A program made the position numbers and the translations under genes. From NCBI GenBank assembly GCA_018287875.1, contig JAGVVL010000025.1, positions 1,612,001-1,676,000 on the forward strand: 64,000 nucleotides of DNA. The letters run 5' to 3'. Source of the stretch: Nigrospora sphaerica (lineage: Eukaryota; Ascomycota; Sordariomycetes; Amphisphaeriales; Apiosporaceae). The notes under the pieces were generated by a model that was not told where the DNA came from, searched no databases, and saw nothing but the letters and a program-made list of their open reading frames with translations. Shown here in pieces: positions 11,996 to 20,964 of this stretch. Within the stretch, counting starts at the first letter, position 1; every line of letters starts with the position of its first letter.

Positions 11996-12112
11996 GATCA
12001 GCGATGATTGAGTGCGAGGTCCTCGATCCTCAGGAATACTCCACCGTCCTCGAGATCGGCCACCCTCACCAGTACTCCTTCACAGATCTGGCCCTGCAAA
12101 AGGGCCAGGATC
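11996..12112. promoter_or_regulatory. Cluster of five evenly spaced GATC motifs upstream of frq
   Basis: GATC occurs at 11996, 12025, 12054, 12085 and 12109, spaced 29, 29, 31 and 24 bp, where about one per 256 bp is expected by chance. The cluster lies 388-504 bp before the frq ATG. In Neurospora the White Collar Complex binds light-response and clock boxes made of imperfect GATN repeats in the frq promoter. I infer that this is the equivalent element. Strand and exact binding sites are not determined. Confidence 0.5.
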
Positions 12113-12499
12113 AAAATGACCTGGCCCTGTTGCCCGCGGCTTGATGTTCAGTTGTTGTTGGTGCGTTAATTCACCACCATCTCGATGCTATCGGTCGATG
12201 TTCGCGGCATCGTCATCTAGCAAACCCTCGTCTCCCCCATTAACACATCGAGCCCATCGTGGGCCGCTGCGCTCAGCTGGTTCTGACCTGCTGCACACCA
12301 CTATCTCCTCCGCCACGACGCAGCTGCCGCACCGCCCTGGATTCCTGCGAACCGCATCACCTCTGGTAACCAGTATATCCAACTTCCTATATCCGGATCC
12401 ACTCAGCCTGGCTATCCATGTTTGCTCGCGTCTCTGCGGGCTAAATCGTTAAACATCACTTATCACCAAAGGGGGCCGAGCTCGAATGTTGCCCTCGCC

Positions 12500-15412
12500 A
12501 TGGCCGATACTACTCAGACGACGGGTCTAAAGGATCCCCCCGCAACGCCCGCCGTAACATACAAGAACCCCAGACGAACATCGCCCGAAAACTCCATCAC
12601 TCTACACAACCACCGTATAGCGCGTGAGGCATCACGACGCAATGCATCTATGGCCGTTGCCGCTGCCGCGTCTCAGATCTCCATAACCAAATCACCACGA
12701 CGGAACTCATCCAAGGAAAGCCAAAATACGGGCACCAGCGATCCTACGCGGTGGTTTGACCAATCCAATGAGCACCACAATGTTGTCTTCGACTCGACTA
12801 TGGACGTCGACCCGCCTTTCTTCCAGAAGGCGAGCGAGTCCTCGAATGAGGACGGTGTCAACTATCTCGGCCCCAACCGGAGTAGCAGCCAGATTCGCCC
12901 CAGTCTCGAACACAAGGCCAGTAGCGGGGATGGGTTTCGCGGTATCATTGATGACTTGACCGTGGAAAACAAACGGTTGCGGGATGAGCTGAAGAAATAC
13001 AAGCAAATGGGCCCGGATTCTCTGCGCAGGGAGAAGCTGTTCGAAGTCAAGGTTCACGGTCTTCCGAGCCGGAGGAAGAGGGAGCTCGAGGCTGCCCTGA
13101 GAGACTTCACTACAAGTCTCGACGGCTCGAGTCCCGGCGGAGGTTCGCAGCGCAAAAACAAGGCCAAACTCCAAGGCTTACACTCGTCCGTGTACAAGCA
13201 CACTTCGTCCACTTCGGGCTCGAATGGCCGCGCGGGTGCGGCACCGCCCGATTCGGCCTACGCCTCCAACTCGACAAATCAGAGCTCGTCAGACCCCTTT
13301 CGGCCAGCCAAGTTGAGCAGACAGGCGTCCGACCAGCCCGTGGCGCAGTCACTGCCGGACGTCCCCGAGGGACTTTGGCCACGTCAGTTCGCCCTCACCG
13401 AGGCGGAGAAGCAAAAGTTGGTGGTTCGCCGCCTGGAGCAAATCTTTACAGGTAAAGGCCTCGGACCCTCTCAGCAGCAACCACACCTGCCGCTGGTTCC
13501 ACCAGCCATTAGCGAGGAGGTCGAGATGATCACGGACGACCAGGACCCCTCCGCCAAGCCGGCGACCAGGCAGGCGAAAATCCTGCCGCATTCGCAAAGG
13601 AAGGCGAACCACTTGCGCGACAACGGATCGGCCTCGAATTCCAATGAGGATCAGACTGATTCGCGTGACCAAGGCAACACGAGCGGTAGCGGCAGTGGCA
13701 GCGGCGGGTCCAACGAAGTGTCACCGCCAAGCGAGTCCCAGTCGGAACAGCGCCCAACCAGGCCGCGCGACTTGGACCCTGATCGTCCCCAAGTCCCCGC
13801 TGAGAATATGCAGTACATTCGCCACTTGAGCGACACCGGTTCTGAGCAAAACAGCCCTGCCGTGAACGGGTTACTGGATGCCGACGGCTGGGTCTATCTG
13901 AACCTGCTTTCCAACCTGGCGCAGCTTCACATGCTTAACGTTACACCTTCTTTCATCCGAAATGCCGTCGCCAAGAGGAGCCAGAAGTTCCAGCTGTCAT
14001 CCGATGGCCACAAAATCCGCTGGAAGGGTGGTGCCGATGGTTCCAAATTCAGTAGTGACAGCAGCGGTGCCAGCTCTCAGCGCGAAACCGCTAGCGAAGA
14101 CACCGACGGGTCCAACGAGCTCTACCAACGGAAAAAGCGGAAAACCCGTGACTCTGCCATGCAAGGCGGCGGCGACTCGGGGTTCTCGACGGCCGGCCCG
14201 CTGCCGTCCACGTCGCCGGCACAAGGCTTTCATTACAAGCCTATGTTTGTACATCAGCAAACCTCGTCTTCGGAGGAGCAGCCGTCGAGCGGAGACGGTA
14301 CGCCGTCTTCTTACGGTCCCCCCGAGGAAAGCCACCTGGGTGTCAATTCCCGGTGGAACCACAGCGGAGTGTCGGGTTTGTCGCAGCGCAAGCGACGCCG
14401 CGACGGCGCCATCATCTACTACACAGGCGCGCCCTTCTGCACCGATCTGTCCGGCGATTGGGGTGATGTCTCGCCGGAATCGTATGCGTGTGGCGAGGAG
14501 GCATCCCGCCGGGTTGACATCACCGGCCCAGAATTCAAGCGCACGGCATCGGGATCGTCGATCCCGTTCAAGCCGCTTAGCAACCTTGCGTCACACCACG
14601 CAATGATGGATCTGGACTTCGCTCCGCCCGAATTGTCGCCAGAGGCAAGCAGTGATTCGGAAGATCTGGATGCCGATTTTCCCTGGTCAGATTCGCAAGA
14701 AAGCTCGGCTACACGTCTAACTACTCTGGAGGCGAGCGGTCTGGGCGGCGTCACTCCCGACGATCATTTTTTGGTTGTCGTATCTACCCGTCGACCCAAA
14801 TCGCCCCCGAGCTTTAATGTGGGTGGCCCGAAAGCGACCGAGGCCGACGGCGAGGGGTCGATTCGGTCCCCTGATTCCATCGTCTCCCGTTTTGCCAAGA
14901 TGCCCACTGCCTCATCCCCGCCGCCCCAGGTTTCGTCGCAGAAGACGCCTCTGGTTGGCATCGAGTACGTAGCAGACAAGATCCGACGTCTACCACCCGT
15001 ACCGCTTCCTCCGCCTACTTTCTTCTTCCCTCCGTCCGAGTCACTGTCGGAAGACGACGAATCGGACTTTGAGTCGGAAGATGATATTTCAGATGAGCCC
15101 GCTCCCGGCAACCGCCGGTTGGTAGTGATGCAACCCCGAGCGATAATGTACGACGAAGACGCGATTATGTCTGGCGACGATGAAGACGACGAAGTACTGG
15201 AGGACGACGGCAGCCTCGATGAAGAGGATGCCTCCTCGACGGATCCAATGGGCAAAGTGGCTCACGGCGTCGGCGAGCTCGGAATTGGTCTTCAAAGTCA
15301 AAGTGACACTGCTGTACTTGGCGACCTACCGAAGTTGACGACGGGCAGCTCCGCGGCGACGGCCGGTGGGATGGTGAGCGACTACAGCAGCCTCGGCGAG
15401 GGTTCCCACTGA
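12500..15412 (+). CDS. frq: FREQUENCY, central circadian clock protein
   Basis: A single-exon 970-residue FRQ homologue. FRQ is the negative element of the fungal clock: with the helicase FRH and casein kinase 1 it inhibits the White Collar Complex. Landmarks in order are RTSPENSITLHNHR near the N-terminus, the second start M101 (MDVDPPFFQK), and a coiled coil (DDLTVENKRLRDELKKYKQ, about 150-170). These are followed by FEVKVHGLPSRRKRELEAAL, VVRRLEQIFTGKG, RPTRPRDLDPDR, LNLLSNLAQLHM and a basic NLS (RKKRKT, about 544). AIIYYTGAPFCTDLSGD is the most conserved block, GLGGVTPDDHFLVVVSTRR (about 748) is the region linked to FRH binding, and an acidic tail lies at about 848-915. The start at 12500 has a strong GCCATGG context; the frame is open 26 codons further up but lacks an ATG. 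Length is close to the 989 residues of Neurospora. Confidence 0.97.
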   Translation: MADTTQTTGLKDPPATPAVTYKNPRRTSPENSITLHNHRIAREASRRNASMAVAAAASQISITKSPRRNSSKESQNTGTSDPTRWFDQSNEHHNVVFDSTMDVDPPFFQKASESSNEDGVNYLGPNRSSSQIRPSLEHKASSGDGFRGIIDDLTVENKRLRDELKKYKQMGPDSLRREKLFEVKVHGLPSRRKRELEAALRDFTTSLDGSSPGGGSQRKNKAKLQGLHSSVYKHTSSTSGSNGRAGAAPPDSAYASNSTNQSSSDPFRPAKLSRQASDQPVAQSLPDVPEGLWPRQFALTEAEKQKLVVRRLEQIFTGKGLGPSQQQPHLPLVPPAISEEVEMITDDQDPSAKPATRQAKILPHSQRKANHLRDNGSASNSNEDQTDSRDQGNTSGSGSGSGGSNEVSPPSESQSEQRPTRPRDLDPDRPQVPAENMQYIRHLSDTGSEQNSPAVNGLLDADGWVYLNLLSNLAQLHMLNVTPSFIRNAVAKRSQKFQLSSDGHKIRWKGGADGSKFSSDSSGASSQRETASEDTDGSNELYQRKKRKTRDSAMQGGGDSGFSTAGPLPSTSPAQGFHYKPMFVHQQTSSSEEQPSSGDGTPSSYGPPEESHLGVNSRWNHSGVSGLSQRKRRRDGAIIYYTGAPFCTDLSGDWGDVSPESYACGEEASRRVDITGPEFKRTASGSSIPFKPLSNLASHHAMMDLDFAPPELSPEASSDSEDLDADFPWSDSQESSATRLTTLEASGLGGVTPDDHFLVVVSTRRPKSPPSFNVGGPKATEADGEGSIRSPDSIVSRFAKMPTASSPPPQVSSQKTPLVGIEYVADKIRRLPPVPLPPPTFFFPPSESLSEDDESDFESEDDISDEPAPGNRRLVVMQPRAIMYDEDAIMSGDDEDDEVLEDDGSLDEEDASSTDPMGKVAHGVGELGIGLQSQSDTAVLGDLPKLTTGSSAATAGGMVSDYSSLGEGSH

Positions 15413-15919
15413 AGCAACGATGTTGACGGTCCGCGACGGACAAGGCACGGCCGCGTCGGGATGGTAGGAGATTGCACTACTGCATGGGGAGACTGAGGTG
15501 TTCTCTACCATTCGCCTACCCCAAAAGCTCCTGTGTTGGATTTGGTCTCGTTATTTGCCAGCACTCATTGATGGCACTCTCAGCCATGGTATCGGTTTTC
15601 CTGCAGCGACAGGATACCACTCGAGGACTTGCGTTTGCCTCTGCATTCTACTCCGCGGACAGCACAGGACGGCGTTTAGGCGTGTGAACAGGACACATGC
15701 GGGCATCTAAATAGGATGTTACGATTACTTTTGGGATACCATTTGGTTTAGCTAGAGCCTGCTTTTGAAGGCAGTAGAGAGAGACGGAGCGATGCACTCA
15801 GTATGAATATTAATCATACCATGATGACCAACCCGGTTCTTTCTGATGGTGAAGACAGGCGAAACTTGTCTGCTGACTAGCCCCTGCCATGGTGCTGAAC
15901 AACGCCAAATGCCGGCAAC

Positions 15920-16003
15920 GATGATCTTGGAGATGAAGCCTCGGCGATCAAGCGAACGACTAATATTGAACTGGAGCCTCGGTGATGGGAGTAGTCAATG
16001 ATC
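15920..16003. promoter_or_regulatory. GATN-rich repeat 3' of frq, candidate antisense (qrf-type) promoter element
   Basis: Six GATC or GATG motifs occur in 84 bp (15920, 15923, 15932, 15946, 15984, 16000). Two of them follow the same octamer, AGCCTCGG, at 15937 and 15975, so an imperfect unit AGCCTCGG-Y-GAT is repeated 38 bp apart. It lies about 510-590 bp past the frq stop. In Neurospora the light-induced antisense RNA qrf starts downstream of frq under White Collar control. Assignment here is inference. Confidence 0.35.
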
Positions 16004-16673
16004 GGCATGCCGTCGGGCCCATCCGACGCCCCGGCCCAGGACCCTTTCTGCCTTTCTACTTCACCCAGGTACAGAAACTCCTGGTTAGTCTGATCTTGCC
16101 AGGGGGTCCCTGTCCTCCCTTTTTCACACCCCCCCGGGGGAGAGAAGCTCTTGCCGTCTCCCACCATGGCGAACCCCGAGAGAGAGCCCAAGTGAGCAGA
16201 CCAGTGTGGCGTCTCTATCTCCGAAATTGCCATGGAACCGTGGAGTGTGGTGAACGAACCGTTGTTTTCTGTCACCGGGCCGAGTCAGGGCTGGACCTGC
16301 CGGCGCGGTTTGGGGGTGCCAGCCCGTTCGTCAACGACGCCGAGTCCAGTTTCGCGAAATTAAACTCGTCTTCGCCCGCGCTTATGAGCGCCCCGGCCTT
16401 ACTGGGACGTGGCCAACACAACCCGAAAAAAAAAGACATTACTCATGGAAGGGGGACCTGGAGGCTCGACAAGCTTGGAGGGGGGCAGCGATTCGGGAAG
16501 TTTGTTAACTTCTGGAGAAAAGTTCACAAGTGGGAAAAAGGGCCAATCCTCCCGCCGCCGGCCCATAACATCCACGGACTGCGCCGCAACCCCGGAGGTA
16601 GCCGGCCCGCGAGTCGCCGCGTTCCGCCCTGAGTATCCCACTAGGACGCGGGTCATCCTGCTAGTGGCTCCGG

Positions 16674-16702
16674 CCGACGACGACGACGACGACGACGACG
16701 AA
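16674..16702. repeat. (CGA)n trinucleotide tract
   Basis: About nine CGA units in an intergenic region. A simple microsatellite with no coding context that I can support. Confidence 0.8.
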
Positions 16703-17590
16703 GACAACGAGCGCCCTCGGTCACAGGGATATCGCCGGAACAGACCGACACAGCCCTCATTTTCGCATCGTAAGGTTGGCTTTTGGACACACTGCCGCGG
16801 TTTCACGCACGTCGTCAGGCTTTCTGATATACGCTCGTCCGCGCAGAAGCTGCCCGGCTGCCTATTTTAGCTCTACACCGGCGACTCCTGTCTGCGCCTC
16901 GCCGCTCTAGGCGCCGGTGGCGTGTTGCTACATTCTGCGGCCATTAGCCTTGTTCGATTATGGCGGTAACGTGCTGAGCAGAGCTCCTATTGCTCGTGAA
17001 AAGCTGCCTATATATGTCGGTACAAGCTGCCACAGTCCTGGACGAGAAGTCCAGGGCATAAGCCAGGTTTGAAGTTTTTGCATAATTCAGCTGCACTATT
17101 CCGGGGTCGTCGTACCCTCCACTTGATTTCTTCTTCTACTCTCCTTTTTCGGGCTGTCTGGGCTTGGGTACTGGGTGCCATCAGTCAAAAGAGGACGACA
17201 ACTGCCTTGCCGCGTATCAACCGTATACCCGATTACTCGACATTGCTCTCACTACTAGGTAAAAAACCGTGGTCCACAATACTGTTCATTCAGGTAACTA
17301 CTATACGGGCATGTGTTTCGTCCCATACCCTTTTGGGCCCATCGAAACTGGCGGAAAATGAGACTAGAAAGCTAGAGAAACGACCTGATATCTAATATTC
17401 CCATTGCCAGCAGAGGCATCAAGCGTTGGCCTCAACAGTTCACGTCCGCAGGGTACGTACTCTGGCCAGCTACCTGTCCGCCTGGCCAATGTGGCCTAAT
17501 GCAGCCTGATATGTTGCATCCCTAGCAACCGTACGCACAGAAGGACTCACTGGCAAATTGTGTGGTCTATGTCCCTACGCACCCAAAAAG

Positions 17591-17677
17591 TAACCGAAGG
17601 AGGAATAGAACCCCCTTATGGTAGTAGGTAAGAGATTCTATAAGGATACTACGCTCTACCGTTCCGCCAGTTCGGTC
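17591..17677 (-). tRNA. tRNA-like gene, isotype unassigned
   Basis: On the minus strand GACCGAA pairs over seven positions with TTCGGTT (one G-T), followed by A at the discriminator position and TTTTT as a Pol III terminator. A T arm forms perfectly (GGGGG, loop TTCTATT, CCTCC with one G-T), with a B-box-like GGTTCTATTCC. TGGCGGAACGG resembles an A box, but the D stem pairs badly. GTAGTA and TACTAC pair around a 20-nt loop, which suggests an intron in the anticodon loop. With a GTAGT/ACTAC stem, U33 would precede CCT (Arg), but position 37 would then be a T. It may be a real but divergent tRNA or a decaying one. Confidence 0.45.
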
Positions 17678-19634
17678 AGTAGAGATATAAGACTAACTCG
17701 CTTAAGTGTCTTGGTCTGGTATGTGGCTTAGAACTAGAGAGAGCGAGTATTGGCGGAAGACGGGGGGTGGCGTGAACCAAGTGGGCAGATGTCTCCTTGA
17801 TGTGGCATGTGAGTGTGCCAATACGCACTGATGTAATGAGATAACCTTCTGTGATGCTTTTCTCGCATAGCTTTTCATGTTCACCATTCCGCTTCATATA
17901 CGCCGTATGAGCAAGTCGGACATTTTCAGTCACCTTCCACGGCGTCGCAAAGCTGTCCCCAGGTGAGTCTATACATTCCCTTTAACGCTCGGCATGTCTG
18001 GGTTCTTCAGCAATTTCCATATTGAGGACCAGCTGACGGGCTGGTTCACTGAATAGCAAGAAGGAAAGCTGGGTAGACGAGCGCGAATTCAATGGACCCA
18101 GTGGCGTGGCAACGATGTGAGCGATTTGGTGTTCCGATAGGTGGACTGGAGGAATACCGCCACTTCGGGCTTTCACCAAGAAAAGCCCAAAAGCATTGCT
18201 CTACCGTTAAAGAAGCATGGATACTGATGGGGGGAGGCAGCGTGCGCCTCGCTGCGCTTCCAGGCTTCCTCCAAGCCCTAGTATTTCTCGGTTCTGCTCC
18301 CTGCTCTTGGAACTCAGAGCGTGTCCACGCCGTCGTTGCCCACGTAAATAGAAACTGCGAGGTCTCCCCAAGCTTTCCAAGTACCCCCCTACCCACCCTC
18401 CCGTCCAATGCCAATCAAACCACAAGCTCGAGGACGATAAAGGGAACGATCGAAGCTTATGGGCTGACAGGAATACGGATAGAAACGCTTGAGGTGCTCA
18501 GTAGGCTGGCGGTTAGGGGGACGGGTAAAGAGATCGAGGAAGCCCATCAGCGTCATATGCTTATGTCGACACTCCCCCACAACGTACGGACGCGAGCTTT
18601 TTCAACATGTTGATGTCTTCGCTTATCCCCTTAATGGCGTTCTTCTTGTACTGCATACCTTCAATTTCCCGAACGCTTTGTATGGTAAAACCACTGAGTC
18701 AAGTCGGCAATGAAGGTAGAATGTCTATATGGATCTACAGATAGGCTGAGAGTCGCGTGGGCTACCGTTCCAGGGGGCCATTCGCGTTCACCACCGTATC
18801 GCCGGGGAGGTCATTAGGCATGCACCTCTAAGGCGCCTAGCTAGTACCCTTCCCCGGATTTTGGATGCTTGGTTCTGTACTGGTCTGTTCCCTCAATTCC
18901 CCGTACAGTGCATGACAGGACAAGGCCTAGTTCTTCCGCTTATTCCACGATCTTCCAGTATGACGGCTTTGGTCCGATCTGTTCCCATCAGCTCGATTGG
19001 CCCTTGGAAAACGCCCCGTACATCACAGGACGGTGTCTGGCGGTGTTATCCGGTGGAGTGGTAGCGAGAGGGCGGGTGTAGTTGCACGGGATGCTGACTA
19101 CCAAGGTCGCCAGTTCCTCAGTGTTAGTCTCAACACGCCCGCCCTGCAACTCCAATCCCTGCTAGTTTCTACTACCACCGGGGGGGTCATTTAGAGGGGA
19201 GGAGTATGCGGGTATGCGTGAACGTCCTGGGCTCCCAGGGACACTGTCATCGGTCGGCTTATAAATGTGTACGACGGCAAAAGGCGTTAAGAGGCTCGGC
19301 AAGCACGTCATTTTGGGCCGTCGGAGTTCTCTCTAGTAGTGTCGCCCTTGCAGTGCCAACGCGCCAACGGCCCCACCAAAATTTGTCCCTTTGATAAGGC
19401 CTTGGCTCCGGGATAGTCACTCCTACATCGGCGCAACTCGACGATCCGGTGAGGAGACCAGGTTTTGCGAATCTCCGAGGAAGCCCCCTCGCCGACCGAA
19501 GTTCCTCCCTTGTCTGTTGTTTTTTTCGAGACTCGATCAACCGATTCCCGCTGCTGCTGTCGACGACGACCCGCCTCGACCAAGCGTATTCCACTTGTCC
19601 CTACCGACCGGTCGCTAACCGACAGCGGGGCACC
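17678..19634. other. Spacer upstream of the mitochondrial carrier
   Basis: About 2 kb with only short unrelated frames. The last 150 bp, rich in C and T and in CGA/GAC, look like the carrier's leader. No gene or RNA recognised. Confidence 0.4.
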
Positions 19635-20796
19635 ATGGCCGACGCCGCTGCCGATATCGAGGAGAGGGGCGCCTCGCTCGACACAGTCAAGGACCTGTTC
19701 TCCGGTGCCGCCGGTGGTATCGCCCAGGTTCTCCTCGGTGAGTGAGCTTCCCGCTGGTCAATTGGTGATTTGGTGGCTTTGTAAGCCGTTGGGGGGCCGC
19801 CTTACGGCTATCCGCGGGGTTCTGGGGATGAGCCGCCGGGGCGCAAAACACCGAGAGAAGCAGCAACGCCGAACCGCTTGCTCGGGGCGTCGCCGGCGCT
19901 CTCCCTGCCCGTAAACCGCCTTGCATGCCGGGCCTGGCGCCGTCCTCGAGTCGTGTGCTGACGCGGCCTTGCCCCCGCCCCCAGGCCAGCCGTTCGACAT
20001 CGTCAAGGTCCGCCTCCAGACGACGACGCAGTACAAGGGCGCGCTCGACGCCGCGACGTCCATCTACAAGAAGGAGGGCCCGTTGGCCTTTTACAAGGGC
20101 ACGCTGACGCCGCTGCTGGGCATCGGCGCGTGCGTGTCGGTGCAGTTCGGCGCGTTCGGCGCGGCGAAGCGGTACTTTGAGGCGGCCAACGCGGCGGCGG
20201 CGGGCGGGCGGTCGGAGCTCTCGTACGCGCAGTACTACGCGGCGGGTGCGTTCGCGGGCGTCGCCAACTCGGTCATCTCGGGCCCCATCGAGCACGTGCG
20301 CATCCGGCTGCAGACGCAGCCGCACGGCGCCGGCCGCCTCTACGCCGGGCCCGCCGACTGCGTCCGCAAGCTCGCCGGCCACCAGGGCGTCCTGCGCGGC
20401 CTCTACCGCGGCGAGGCCGTCACCGTCCTGCGCGAGGCCCAGGCCTACGGCCTCTGGTTCCTCAGCTTCGAGTACATGATGAACGCCCACGCCGCCCGCC
20501 ACGGCGTCCAGCGCGCCGACATCCCCAGCTACATGGTCGCCTTCTACGGCGGCCTCGCCGGCGAGGCCCTCTGGCTCGGCAGCTACCCCATGGACGTTAT
20601 CAAGAGCAAGATGCAGACCGACGGCTTCGGCGACCAGCAAAAGTACAAGACCATGCGCGACTGCGTCGCCCAGACCTGGCGCGCCGAGGGCATGGCCGGC
20701 TTCTGGAAGGGCCTCGGCCCGACCCTGCTGAGGGCCATGCCCGTGAGCGCCGGCACCTTTGCCGTCGTCGAGATGACGATGCGCGCCATCAGCTAG
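19635..20796 (+). CDS. Mitochondrial inner-membrane carrier, YMC1-like
   Basis: Two exons, 19635-19737 and 19985-20796, give 304 residues, the usual length of a mitochondrial carrier (SLC25 family). The 247-nt intron has donor GTGAGT and acceptor CCCCCAG, and joins QVLLG to QPFDIVKVRLQ. The three signature motifs are intact: PFDIVK (about 37), PIEHVR (about 135) and PMDVIK (about 236), each at the end of an odd transmembrane helix. The second motif and overall pattern fit the Ymc1/Ymc2 group of organic or amino acid carriers, which resembles carnitine/acylcarnitine carriers, so substrate is uncertain. The ATG lies in a CACCATGGCC context. The gene converges on the RINT1/TIP20 gene, with 168 bp between the stops. 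Confidence 0.9.
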
Positions 20797-20964
20797 AGGG
20801 GTGGACAGCAACCACATCCCCGCACACGGCAAACGCATGACGGACACACGGGGCAGCGGGCGGGCCGTCACTTTGGACTTAAGCGCCATTGTTCTATAGA
20901 CTTGATTTCTTTAGGCGGGTATCAACACCCACGGGAGCCGGAAATGCACATTGCTTCGCATGTC

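Larger units (their letters stand above)
15413..17584. other. Spacer downstream of frq
   Basis: No supported protein gene. It contains a GATN-rich repeat at 15920-16003 and a (CGA)n tract near 16674-16702. The longest plus frame (216 codons from 15982) is proline-rich and has no family resemblance. In Neurospora this side of frq starts the antisense transcript qrf. Confidence 0.45.

Noticed and set aside
12422..12499. An N-terminal extension of FRQ by 26 codons
   Set aside because: No ATG in the extension, and MADTTQTTGL at 12500 has a strong initiation context and resembles the Neurospora start.
15982..16632. A 216-codon plus frame just downstream of frq
   Set aside because: No motif, crosses homopolymer A and C runs, and lies in the region where antisense transcription of frq is expected to start.
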